Shown piece by piece: positions 1 to 8,687 of a stretch of DNA of 64,000 bases (position 1 is its first letter; each line of letters starts with the position of its first letter). A program made the translations under genes and the position numbers. A model generated the notes under the pieces. That model was not told the origin of the DNA. It did no database searches and was given only the letters and a program-made list of their open reading frames with translations. The DNA is from JAPPHA01 sp965242975. GTDB lineage: Bacteria; Pseudomonadota; Alphaproteobacteria; Rhodobacterales; Rhodobacteraceae. The DNA lies in the NCBI GenBank assembly GCA_965242975.1, contig CBDETS010000007.1, forward strand, positions 5,952,001-6,016,000, read 5' to 3'.

Positions 1-1
1 C

Positions 2-397
2 AACCGGTTCGTCGCAAATTTTATCGGGGAAACAAACCTGATCGACGTCACGATTGACGGGGTTGAGGACGGGAAGTGCCTGTGCAGGTTCGAAAACGGA
101 GTCGTGGTCAGATGCCCCGCCGTGCGCGTCGCTGCTCGTGGGCAGACCGGCCACGTGCTGATCAGGCCCGAACGGATCGGAATTGTTCCGACCGACGAAC
201 CGGACGGCGGCATCGCCGGAGTCATCGTGCAGGCCGTGTACCTGGGCACGGACACCCAGTACGGCGTCGACCTCGAAAATGGTCCGACGCTGCAGGTGAG
301 ACATCAGAATTCCCGGGACCGCGGCCGGGATTACGAAGTTGGCCAGAAGGTTTCCATCGTTCTGGAAGACGACGCGGCGCGGCTGTTGGACGACTGA
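2..397 (+). CDS. potA: Polyamine-type ABC transporter ATPase, C-terminal part (5' end outside window)
   Basis: The frame is open from base 2 to the TGA at 395-397, giving about 131 residues of a protein whose start lies off the left edge. The visible part is the C-terminal region that follows the nucleotide-binding domain. It reads NRFVANFIGETN, then a TOBE-type beta-barrel with a GHVLIRPERI stretch, as in PotA/FbpC-class ATPases. The ATPase motifs themselves are not in the window. The stop overlaps the next permease start (TGATG at 395-399), so this is the first visible gene of a pot-like operon. The ATPase would energise import by the two permeases that follow. Confidence 0.85.
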   Translation, partial: NRFVANFIGETNLIDVTIDGVEDGKCLCRFENGVVVRCPAVRVAARGQTGHVLIRPERIGIVPTDEPDGGIAGVIVQAVYLGTDTQYGVDLENGPTLQVRHQNSRDRGRDYEVGQKVSIVLEDDAARLLDD

Positions 398-1314
398 TGG
401 CGGGAATGGCCTCAGGAAAGACGGTTTCAGGGACCTTCGGTCCGCTCCGGTTCTGGCTGTTGACGCCGTCCTGGCTGATCATCGGATTTTTCCTCCTGGC
501 CCCCGTGTTGCTCATGCTGGTCTACTCCTTCCTGACCAAGGAATTCCGGGGTGGCGTGATCTGGGAATTCACGTTTGCCGCCTATGACCAGTTCATATTC
601 GACCGTGGCCTGTTCGGCGATGAGCAGCCGCAGATCGAGTGGACCTACATCACGATTTTCGCGAGATCGATTATCCAGGCCACGCTGGCGACACTGTTCT
701 GCCTGGTCATCGGATTCCCGACGGCATTTTTCATCGCCACGAGGGACGTGCGGACACGTTCGATCTGGCTGTTCCTGGTGACGGTACCATACTGGGTCAA
801 TCTCCTGATCAGGACGGTCTCGATGAAGTTCCTGATCCGGGATAACGGACCGTTGAACGAATTCCTGCTGGCACTCGGCGTCATCTCCGAGCCGATTCCG
901 ATGATCAACACCGACTTCGCCGTCCAGCTCGGGCTGTTTTATTCCTATCTGCCGTTCATGGTCCTGCCGGTCTACGCCGCGGTCGAACGATACGATTTCT
1001 CACTGTCCGAAGCCGCTGCCGACCTGTACGCTGGCCGCTGGACGATCCTGCGGCGCGTGCTGCTGCCCGTCGTTCGCCCCGGAATCGTCGCAGGGTGCAT
1101 CCTGGTCTTTGTCCCGAGTCTGGGTGCGTTCCTGGCGCCGGACCTGCTCGGGGGCGCCAAGAACTTCATGATCGGATCGTTGATCGAGGAACAGTTCAAG
1201 GGCAATGCCGGAAACTGGCCATTCGGTGCGGCCGCGTCGATGATTCTCCTTTCGCTGGTTCTGGTCGCGTTGCTCTTTCACGCGCGGCAACGAACGGGCG
1301 CGGACGGAGCCTGA
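397..1314 (+). CDS. potB: ABC transporter permease, PotB-like
   Basis: This is a 305-residue inner-membrane permease of the spermidine/putrescine class. The ATG at 397 overlaps the upstream ATPase stop; the open frame runs further upstream, but that extension is only an arginine-rich shadow. A first membrane segment lies near residues 20-45 (PSWLIIGFFLLAPVLL). The cytoplasmic EAA loop reads EAAADLYAGRW near residues 205-215, followed by the conserved RRVLLPVVRPGI. Family members form a heterodimer with a PotC-type partner, which is the next gene three bases downstream. Substrate cannot be read from the permease; polyamine is inferred from the whole cassette. Confidence 0.9.
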   Translation: MAGMASGKTVSGTFGPLRFWLLTPSWLIIGFFLLAPVLLMLVYSFLTKEFRGGVIWEFTFAAYDQFIFDRGLFGDEQPQIEWTYITIFARSIIQATLATLFCLVIGFPTAFFIATRDVRTRSIWLFLVTVPYWVNLLIRTVSMKFLIRDNGPLNEFLLALGVISEPIPMINTDFAVQLGLFYSYLPFMVLPVYAAVERYDFSLSEAAADLYAGRWTILRRVLLPVVRPGIVAGCILVFVPSLGAFLAPDLLGGAKNFMIGSLIEEQFKGNAGNWPFGAAASMILLSLVLVALLFHARQRTGADGA

Positions 1315-1317
1315 GCC

Positions 1318-2151
1318 ATGGCCGACCGGAATCCGGTGAAACGGTATCCCGAGTTCATGTTCCTGGCCGTGGTCTGCCTGGTGGTGCTTTACGCGCCGCT
1401 ACTGGTTGTCATGGGATACAGTTTCAATGCGTCGCAATCGATCACGGTCTGGGGCGGGTTCAGCTGGCGTTGGTACGAGGACGTGTTCTTTGGCCTGGAA
1501 GCGTCCAAGTTCAGAACCGCGGCCTGGAACTCGGTAACGATCGCGACCATGGCGGCGACGGCTTCGACGGTCGTGGCCACGGCCGCCGCGATCGGAATGG
1601 TCCGGGGCGGTGCGTTCCGGGGCAAGGCGTTCAGTTTCGGAATGCTGAGCATGCCGATCATCGTCCCGGAAATTGTGACCGCCGTTGCGACGCTGATCTT
1701 TTTCAGCGCAATCGGGTTCACGCTTGGCTACAGTTCGATTCTGGTGGCCCACATCGTGTTCTGCATTCCATTCGCATACCTCCCGATCGCCGCCCGCCTC
1801 GAAGGAATCGAAGGCTTTTACGAAGAGGCTGCCCAGGATCTCTATGCCGGTCGGTGGCAGGTGTTCCGCTACGTCCTTTTTCCGCTGATGGCGCCAGGAA
1901 TTCTCGCCGGGTTTCTTCTGGCCTTTATCATTTCCCTGGACGATTTCATCATCACGAATTTCATCAAGGGCGCGGGAGTCGAGACGTTGCCGACGGCGAT
2001 TTTCGGGGCCGTCAAGCAGGGGATCAAACCGAACATCATGGCTCTTTCGACTATCATGTTGCTCTTGTCACTGGTGTTGGTTAGCGTGTCCTACCTGCTG
2101 GGCAGGATCGGCCTCGACCAGGGTCGAAACCGCCCGGACATGGATGGATGA
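1318..2151 (+). CDS. potC: ABC transporter permease, PotC-like
   Basis: A 277-residue second permease of the polyamine importer. It begins three bases after the preceding stop, so the two are probably translationally coupled. About six hydrophobic segments are visible, starting with FMFLAVVCLVVLYAPLLVVM. The EAA loop reads EEAAQDLYAGRW, followed by FRYVLFPLMAPGI. The IISLDDFIITNFI segment is typical of PotC/PotI proteins. Length agrees with the family (about 260-280 residues). It should pair with the upstream PotB-like protein and dock on the ATPase at the window edge. Confidence 0.9.
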   Translation: MADRNPVKRYPEFMFLAVVCLVVLYAPLLVVMGYSFNASQSITVWGGFSWRWYEDVFFGLEASKFRTAAWNSVTIATMAATASTVVATAAAIGMVRGGAFRGKAFSFGMLSMPIIVPEIVTAVATLIFFSAIGFTLGYSSILVAHIVFCIPFAYLPIAARLEGIEGFYEEAAQDLYAGRWQVFRYVLFPLMAPGILAGFLLAFIISLDDFIITNFIKGAGVETLPTAIFGAVKQGIKPNIMALSTIMLLLSLVLVSVSYLLGRIGLDQGRNRPDMDG

Positions 2152-2223
2152 CAATCGTGGCGTTCTGCGGGATCGAGCAGGTTTGCCGACATGGATTCAA
2201 TGGAAATGGAGGAGGAGTTCACG

Positions 2224-3270
2224 ATGATCAGATTCGGAAGGCTTGCCATGGGCGGGCTGGCGGTTGCCCTGGCCGTGACCGCGGGAAACGCCGCGACGGC
2301 TGAAGGCAAGCTCTCGATTTATCACTGGTTCGAGTACATCCCGCAGGAATTGCTGGACAAGTTTTCCGCCGAGACCGGCATCGACGTGACAATGGATACG
2401 TATGATTCCAACGAGGCGATGCTCGCGACGCTGAAGGCGGGGAAGTTGGGTTCCTACGATGTCGCGGTCCCGGGTGACTACATGGTCGAAATCATGATCG
2501 GCGAAGGCATGCTCGATACGATCGCCGAAGGCGAACTGGCGAATATCGGCAATGTTGAGTCGCAATGGCTCGACGTCCCGTTCGATCCGGGCCGCATGCA
2601 TTCCATCCCTTACCAATGGGGCTCGACCAGCTTTTCGGTAAATCGGGATGTCTACGGCGGTGACATTCGCACGACGAACATCGTTTTCGACCCACCGGAC
2701 GAACTCAAGGGTCGAATCAACATTCTCGATGCACAAGGCGAAGTGATGTTGCTGGCATCGATGCATCTTGGAATTCCGCAGTGTTCGGCGGATCGGGAAC
2801 AACTCAAGGCGCTCGATGAACTGCTGCAATCGGCCAAGGAACACTGGGCGTCGTTCAATTCCGATGGCGCCAAGGATGTCCTGGTATCCGGGGACGCGGC
2901 GGTGGGAATGATCTGGAACGGGTTTTCCGCGAAGGCGCGGGCTGAGGGAGCCAACATCGAGTACTCCTATCCGCGCGAAGGACTGATCGTCTGGATGGAC
3001 AACGTTGTCCTGCTGAACGATGCGCCAAACCGGGAAAATGCCATCAAGTTCATGGATTTCCTGCTTGAGCCGGAAAACATTGCAGCGGTGACAAACTTTG
3101 CCCAGTACAGCGCGGGTGTCATGGGCGTGACCGATCTTCTGGATGACGCGCTCAAGTCCCAGCCTGAGTCCATCCCACCGACCGACGCGCCGGCCGGGAC
3201 CTTCGTTCAGGTCTGCGACCAGGCGACCCAGGAGGTCTACGACTCGATCTGGACCCGATTGAAGAAGTAG
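2224..3270 (+). CDS. potD: Periplasmic polyamine-type substrate-binding protein (PotD/PotF-like)
   Basis: A 348-residue secreted binding protein. The ATG at 2224 is chosen because a purine-rich ribosome site (GGAGGAGG, about 2209-2216) lies just before it; the in-frame ATG at 2191 would put that site inside the gene. Residues 1-24 form a signal peptide (hydrophobic GGLAVALAVTAG, then NAATAEG). The mature start LSIYHWFEYIPQELLDKF is characteristic of PotD/PotF proteins, as are VAVPGDYM and IPYQWGSTSFSVN. It would capture the ligand for the two upstream permeases. The ligand may be putrescine, spermidine, or another cationic amine such as histamine or agmatine, given the amine dehydrogenase that follows. 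Confidence 0.88.
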   Translation: MIRFGRLAMGGLAVALAVTAGNAATAEGKLSIYHWFEYIPQELLDKFSAETGIDVTMDTYDSNEAMLATLKAGKLGSYDVAVPGDYMVEIMIGEGMLDTIAEGELANIGNVESQWLDVPFDPGRMHSIPYQWGSTSFSVNRDVYGGDIRTTNIVFDPPDELKGRINILDAQGEVMLLASMHLGIPQCSADREQLKALDELLQSAKEHWASFNSDGAKDVLVSGDAAVGMIWNGFSAKARAEGANIEYSYPREGLIVWMDNVVLLNDAPNRENAIKFMDFLLEPENIAAVTNFAQYSAGVMGVTDLLDDALKSQPESIPPTDAPAGTFVQVCDQATQEVYDSIWTRLKK

Positions 3271-3334
3271 TCGCCAACACCTGGAGACAGGCGGGGGGCC
3301 GTGACGGGTTCCCCGTCGCTCAGGCACATTCGGC

Positions 3335-5413
3335 ATGCCTCGCGAACCATCCCACGACATTCTCTTTGAACCGATCGACATCGGTCCGGTGAGGGCGAAG
3401 AATCGTTTCTATCAGGTTCCGCATTGCAACGGCATGGGATACCGGGACCCGACAGCCCTCGCGCACATGCGGGGGGTCAAGGCGGAAGGCGGCTGGGGTG
3501 TGGTCTGTACCGAACAGGTCGAGATCCACCACACGTCGGACATTACGCCGTTCATCGAATTGCGGCTCTGGGATGACCGGGACGTCCCGATGCTTGCACG
3601 AATGGCCGAGAAAATTCACGAGCACGGCGCTCTGGCGGGGATCGAACTTGCGTACAACGGACTGAACGGGCCGAACCTGTACGGACGGGAAGTCCCGATG
3701 GCGCCGACGGGCTTTCCGGTCGCGAGCTTTACCTACGACCCCGTGCAGGCCCGGACCATGGACAAGGAAGACATTCGCAACCTCAGGCGCTGGCATCGGG
3801 CGGCGGCCCGGCGGGGCCGGGAGGCAGGATTCGATCTGGTGTACGTCTACGCGGGCCACGCGCTCGGGTTCTTTCACCACTTCCTGTCCCGCCGATACAA
3901 TCACCGCACCGACGAGTACGGTGGTTCGCTGGAGAACCGTGTCCGGATTCTGAAGGAGATCCTGACGGACACGCGCGACGAGGTCGGTGATACCTGTGCC
4001 GTACCCTGCAGGTTTTCCGTCGATGAATTTGCGGGGCCTGACGGCATCGACCGGGCGGAAGCGGAAGACATGATCGGCCTTGTCGCCGAGCTTCCGGACC
4101 TCTGGGACATTTGCCTTGCCGGATGGGAAAGCGATTCGAAGACTTCCCGATTCGGACCGGAAGGCGAGCAGGAGTTCCTGTACGAAAACATGAAGTCGCT
4201 CACGACCAAGCCGGTCGTCGGAGTGGGCCGGTACACGTCGCCCGACCGCATGGCGTCGCTGGTTCGCAAAGGCGTTCTCGATCTGATTGGTTGCGCCCGG
4301 CCGTCGATCGCGGACCCATTCCTGCCCCGCAAGGTCGAAACCGGGCAAACCGATGACATCAGGGAGTGCATCGGCTGCAATATTTGCGTGTCGGGGGACT
4401 TCACCATGTCTCCGATCCGGTGCACGCAGAATCCGTCAATGGGCGAAGAGTGGCGTCGTGGCTGGCACCCCGAACACTTTCGCCCTGCCCGAAGCGAGAA
4501 ACCTGTCCTGATTGTCGGGGGTGGTCCTGCGGGGCTCGAGGCGGCTCAGGCATTGGGAAAACGTGGATACGATGTCGTTCTTGCCGAAAAGACCACCGAT
4601 GTCGGGGGACGGGTCAGTTGGGAAGCTGGTCTTCCCGGACTGGCACAGTGGAGGCGGGTTCGGGACTACCGCGAGGGACAGATCAGGAAATTGCCGAACG
4701 TCAGCATGTACCTGGATTCCGAACTGAGTGCCGACCATGTGCTCGAGTTCGGATTTCCCCGGGTTGTCATCGCGACGGGTTCCCGCTGGCGGCGTGACAG
4801 CGTTGCACACCACTGGACCCGGCCGGTCCCGGTTTCGCAGGCGATGGAGCTGCTGACGCCCGACGACATCATGGCCGGTTCATTGCCGGGTGGGTCCAAG
4901 GTCATCATTTGGGATGATGACCACTATTACATGGGGGGTGTCATCGCCGAGCTCCTGACGGGAAAGGGTTACGCTGTCACGCTCATGACGCCGGCGGCGG
5001 AGGTCTCGACCTGGACAAGAAACACCATGGAACAGCACTTCATCCAGGCCCGGTTGCTCGAAAAGGGAACCGAAATCATCCCCCATCGTGTACTTGACGA
5101 GGTTGTGGGTGGCGGGGTCGTCGCCTCCTGTGCGTTCACCGGCGCCTCCCACCCGTTCGCGGCAGACAGCGTCGTCCTGGTCACGTCCCGCTTGCCGAAC
5201 GACGGGCTTTACCGTGAGCTTGTTGCGCGGCGAGATGAATGGGGTCCGGCCAGGATTGAGTCCGTCCGGTGTGTCGGTGACGCCGATGCCCCGGCAACGA
5301 TTGCCCACGCGGTCTTTGCCGGGCGGCGCTATGCCGAGGAACTCGATGAACCGGCGAGTCCCGAAGGCGACGTCGGTTTCAAACGTGAGATTACCGAACT
5401 CGTCGAGGGCTGA
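3335..5413 (+). CDS. Histamine/trimethylamine dehydrogenase-type iron-sulfur flavoprotein
   Basis: A 692-residue old-yellow-enzyme barrel fused to a pyridine-nucleotide-disulfide-reductase-like C-terminus. Cys31 in FYQVPHCNGMG matches the TMADH cysteine that covalently carries FMN (Cys30). Cys345, 348, 351 and 363 (ECIGCNIC...C) match the 4Fe-4S ligands. VLIVGGGPAGLEAA near residue 390 is the dinucleotide fold. The pocket positions of TMADH (Tyr60, Trp264, Trp355) are Gln61, Trp264 and Asp355 here. From memory, that Gln/Trp/Asp trio is the histamine dehydrogenase pattern, whereas dimethylamine dehydrogenase changes only Tyr60 to Gln. Such enzymes oxidatively deaminate the amine to aldehyde plus ammonium and pass electrons to ETF or a c-type cytochrome. 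The upstream importer and downstream ammonium channel fit. Substrate is inferred. Confidence 0.85.
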   Translation: MPREPSHDILFEPIDIGPVRAKNRFYQVPHCNGMGYRDPTALAHMRGVKAEGGWGVVCTEQVEIHHTSDITPFIELRLWDDRDVPMLARMAEKIHEHGALAGIELAYNGLNGPNLYGREVPMAPTGFPVASFTYDPVQARTMDKEDIRNLRRWHRAAARRGREAGFDLVYVYAGHALGFFHHFLSRRYNHRTDEYGGSLENRVRILKEILTDTRDEVGDTCAVPCRFSVDEFAGPDGIDRAEAEDMIGLVAELPDLWDICLAGWESDSKTSRFGPEGEQEFLYENMKSLTTKPVVGVGRYTSPDRMASLVRKGVLDLIGCARPSIADPFLPRKVETGQTDDIRECIGCNICVSGDFTMSPIRCTQNPSMGEEWRRGWHPEHFRPARSEKPVLIVGGGPAGLEAAQALGKRGYDVVLAEKTTDVGGRVSWEAGLPGLAQWRRVRDYREGQIRKLPNVSMYLDSELSADHVLEFGFPRVVIATGSRWRRDSVAHHWTRPVPVSQAMELLTPDDIMAGSLPGGSKVIIWDDDHYYMGGVIAELLTGKGYAVTLMTPAAEVSTWTRNTMEQHFIQARLLEKGTEIIPHRVLDEVVGGGVVASCAFTGASHPFAADSVVLVTSRLPNDGLYRELVARRDEWGPARIESVRCVGDADAPATIAHAVFAGRRYAEELDEPASPEGDVGFKREITELVEG

Positions 5414-5616
5414 GGGTCTGCACGTTCCCAGGGACGCCCGCGCATTGGAACTGCAAGGGTTGGAGTGCGAATGATGTACGGCTAAGGTCTTCATTGAAGG
5501 AATTTCCGGATCGCCCTTGTTCGCGTTCGACCGGTGGATGCGGATACAAAGTCAATTACGCTCCGCGGCCCGATGGCGCCCCGACTTCTTGAGCGTGCCG
5601 ATGAGAGTGTCTCGAT

Positions 5617-7086
5617 GTGCCGACAGGTCAGATGGCGTCTGAAATCAGAAACTTGTCCGGCGTGCGTCCCGTCCCGGTCACAAGTCCGGGGGAGTCGTGG
5701 CGGAGTCCCGGTAGACGGCTGGCTGCCCGTGCAGTCCTGTCCTCGCTGTTCCTGCTGATTCCGGTCTCCACCCATGGGGCCCTCGACGAAGAACTGGCGT
5801 TTTCCCTCAGCAGTTTGTCGTTCCTGTTGTGGGGTGCATTCGTCATGTGGATGTGCGCCGGCTTCGCAATGGTTGAGGTCGGGTCGATTTCGGTGCGCAA
5901 TGCGTCGGCGATCTGTTTGAAGAACATCGGCGGTTACTCCACCGCCTGCCTGGCCTATTCCCTTGTCGGTTTCGGAATCATGTACGTGGCGGTCGAGCCG
6001 GGAGGGTGGCTGGGAACGGTCACAGTGCACCGGATACTGGGTGACGCCGAGATCGCGTTGTTGGAGGGGAACCCTTCGGGTCTCGCCGGGGTTACAGCTA
6101 CGGGCCACGCGTCCGCGTCCGAGAGATTCTTTCAGGTCGTGTTCACTGCGTCGGCCTGCGGGATCATATCCGGTACCCTGGCCGAACGGGTCAAGTTGTT
6201 GCCGTTTTTTGTTTTTGTCGCAGTGTTTTCAACGGTCATCTATCCGGTCGCGGGATGTTGGACATGGGGCGGAGGTTGGCTGGAGACTCTCGGATTCAAG
6301 GACTTTGCCGGATCCACTGTGGTTCACTCGGCGGGAGGGTGGGCCGCGCTGGCCGGAGCCATCATCGTTGGCGCCCGGACCGGGAAGTTCCGCAAGGATG
6401 GGACGGTAAAGCCAACGCCTCCCAACAGCATCCCGACGGTTACTTTGGGCGTGTTCATCATCTGGTTCGGTTTCATCGGATTCAATGCGGGATCGTGGCT
6501 CAGCCTCGGCTCGGTGGACGACGCGGTCGGGATCAGCACGGTGGTCGTGAATACCAACCTTGCAGCCGCCTCCGCGGTCATCACCGCGACGTTCGTCTCA
6601 CGTTGGGTCTTTCGCAGAACGGACCTGCTCGACTCGCTGAACGGAGCGATTGCAGGACTGGTTGCGATCGCCGCAGGGCCTGAAATCCACAGTCACGGCA
6701 TGGCGCTCTTTGTCGGTGCGACCGGTGCGGTCATTTGCCTCGTGGCAAAGAAAACACTCGAGGGCCTGAAGATCGACGATGAGGTCGGAGCGGTCTCGGC
6801 CCACATGGGTGCTGGGATCTGGGGAACGCTCGCGGTTTCCATCGCGGGTGGCGGATCCCTGGTTGTCCAGTTCCTGGGGGTCGTTGCCGTCGGGGCTTTC
6901 GTGTTTCTTGTCTCGATTCTTGTCTGGAAGATCCTGGACCTCGTTCTGGGTGTTCGGATCTCTCCTGAAGTCGAGCAGGTGGGCCAGGACAAGGCGGCAC
7001 TCGGAATCGAGACATTCCCGGAGTTCGTCATGGCCGAGGACGGGGATTCACGATCGGCACGGCTTCGGAAAAACGATCGCGCTTGA
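5617..7086 (+). CDS. amt: Ammonium transporter (Amt/MEP/Rh family)
   Basis: An ammonium channel of up to 489 residues with about eleven membrane segments after a signal-like N-terminus (AARAVLSSLFLLIPVSTHG). GTG at 5617 and ATG at 5632 are both possible starts; neither has a strong ribosome site. Family signatures are clear: FVMWMCAGFAMVEVGSI near residue 70, the first pore histidine in STVVHSAGGWAAL, and the second in DDEVGAVSAHMGAGIWGTL. It has no PII gene beside it, unlike most glnK-amtB pairs. Its place directly after an amine dehydrogenase suggests recapture of released ammonium. Confidence 0.93.
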   Translation: MPTGQMASEIRNLSGVRPVPVTSPGESWRSPGRRLAARAVLSSLFLLIPVSTHGALDEELAFSLSSLSFLLWGAFVMWMCAGFAMVEVGSISVRNASAICLKNIGGYSTACLAYSLVGFGIMYVAVEPGGWLGTVTVHRILGDAEIALLEGNPSGLAGVTATGHASASERFFQVVFTASACGIISGTLAERVKLLPFFVFVAVFSTVIYPVAGCWTWGGGWLETLGFKDFAGSTVVHSAGGWAALAGAIIVGARTGKFRKDGTVKPTPPNSIPTVTLGVFIIWFGFIGFNAGSWLSLGSVDDAVGISTVVVNTNLAAASAVITATFVSRWVFRRTDLLDSLNGAIAGLVAIAAGPEIHSHGMALFVGATGAVICLVAKKTLEGLKIDDEVGAVSAHMGAGIWGTLAVSIAGGGSLVVQFLGVVAVGAFVFLVSILVWKILDLVLGVRISPEVEQVGQDKAALGIETFPEFVMAEDGDSRSARLRKNDRA

Positions 7087-7155
7087 AATCTCCGGCGTGA
7101 CGGGCAAGGAACGCATCGTGGCCGGAACGGTCGTCAAGCCGAGCGAGGACTCTCC

Positions 7156-8463
7156 ATGAGCAGGAAGTACCTGAAACGCGCCGCGAAGACGGCGAGGTCC
7201 GATACGGAATCCGTCCGCCCGACGGTCCAGGCCATGTTGAGCGACATCGAACAGGGCCGGGAAGAAGCGGCCCGGAAGTACGCCTTCGATCTGGATGGTT
7301 CACCTGGGCCGTTCGAGTTGACGGCCGATGAAATCGAGGAATCCGCAGGCCAGGTCACCGAAACCCTCAAGGACGATCTTGCATTTGCCCACGACAACAT
7401 AAGAAGATTCGCCGAAGCTCAGAAGGCGTCGCTTCGGGAGTTCGAGCTTGAACTGGAGCCGGGATTCGTGACCGGACAACGCTGTATTCCGGTCCGGAAT
7501 GTCGGCTGTTACGCGCCTGGCGGGCGTTACAGTCATGTTGCGTCCGCCATGATGACCGTGACGACGGCCAAGGTCGCGGGTTGCAAATCAACGGTCCTGT
7601 GTTCTCCTCCAGGCGCGGACCTGAAGATCAACCCGGCAATCGTTTACGCGGCCCGGCTGTGCGGTGCCGATCGTGTCCTCGCGATCGGTGGCGTTCAGGC
7701 TGTTGCGGCAATGGCATTTGGCCTGTTCGGCTTGCCTCGTTCCGACATCATTGCCGGCCCGGGGAACCAGTATGTGGCGGAGGCCAAGAGAATTCTCTAC
7801 GGTCGCGTCGGAATCGACATGCTGGCGGGTCCGACGGACAGCCTGATTGTCGCCGATTCCTCCGCGGATGCTGACGTCATCGCGTCTGACCTGGTTGGTC
7901 AGGCGGAACACGGATACAATTCACCGGTCTGGCTGGTTACGGACGACGAGGAACTCGCCAACCGGGTCATGCTCAGGGTTCCGCAGCTGATTTCCGGGCT
8001 GCCCGAGACCAACCGCGAGAGCGCGGCTGCAGCCTGGAATGGATTTGCCGAGGTGATTCTCTGTGCGGACCGTGACGTCATGGCAAAGACAGCGGATGAT
8101 CTGGCGCCCGAACACCTGACTGTTCAGGCCGGTGACCTCGACTGGTGGCTTGGCAGGCTGTCGTGTTACGGTTCGCTGTTCCTGGGTGAACAGACGACGG
8201 TAGCATATGGGGACAAGGCATCCGGTCCCAATCACGTCCTGCCGACGTCCGGGGCGGCTCGGTACACAGGAGGACTTTCCGTTCACAAGTTCCTCAAGGT
8301 GGTGACGTGGCAGCGTGCCACCGAACTCGGAGCACGGCGGGTCGCCGTGGCCACGGCACGGATTTCCCGCCTGGAGGGAATGGAGGCCCACGCGCGCACG
8401 GCAGACCTGCGTCTGAAAAAGTACTTCCCTCACGAATCCTTCGATCTCTTTGCTCGGGAGTGA
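7156..8463 (+). CDS. Histidinol dehydrogenase family protein, HpsN-like
   Basis: A 435-residue zinc-dependent NAD alcohol dehydrogenase of the HisD superfamily. It keeps the zinc/active-site blocks: VGQAEHG (Gln and His ligands), APEHLTV (catalytic Glu-His), GDKASGPNHVLPT, and LEGMEAHARTAD near the end. Blocks such as VGCYAPGGRYSHVAS and ARYTGGLSVHKFLK resemble sulfopropanediol dehydrogenase (HpsN) more than biosynthetic HisD, and no other his gene is nearby. Family members oxidise an alcohol to the acid in two steps. In this operon it could act on a sulfonated diol or on an amine-derived alcohol. The start is the ATG at 7156, preceded by GAGGAC. Confidence 0.85.
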   Translation: MSRKYLKRAAKTARSDTESVRPTVQAMLSDIEQGREEAARKYAFDLDGSPGPFELTADEIEESAGQVTETLKDDLAFAHDNIRRFAEAQKASLREFELELEPGFVTGQRCIPVRNVGCYAPGGRYSHVASAMMTVTTAKVAGCKSTVLCSPPGADLKINPAIVYAARLCGADRVLAIGGVQAVAAMAFGLFGLPRSDIIAGPGNQYVAEAKRILYGRVGIDMLAGPTDSLIVADSSADADVIASDLVGQAEHGYNSPVWLVTDDEELANRVMLRVPQLISGLPETNRESAAAAWNGFAEVILCADRDVMAKTADDLAPEHLTVQAGDLDWWLGRLSCYGSLFLGEQTTVAYGDKASGPNHVLPTSGAARYTGGLSVHKFLKVVTWQRATELGARRVAVATARISRLEGMEAHARTADLRLKKYFPHESFDLFARE

Positions 8464-8687
8464 CCGGTGACGGGTGCGCCATTTCCGGGTGCGTTGCTGC
8501 CCCACGACGGCACGCACATTCGCGAGAGCCTGTGTCGCGCCGGTCATGTCGTTTGCCCTCGGCGAAAGGGCCGCGTGGCTCCGTGGAGTGAACGTGACGC
8601 CGGATGGCGGAATGTCCACCCGCTTACGTTCGAACGTTCGCGATTCTAGATCGCGGCACAACCATCCAACGGGGAGGCCTGAGGCAC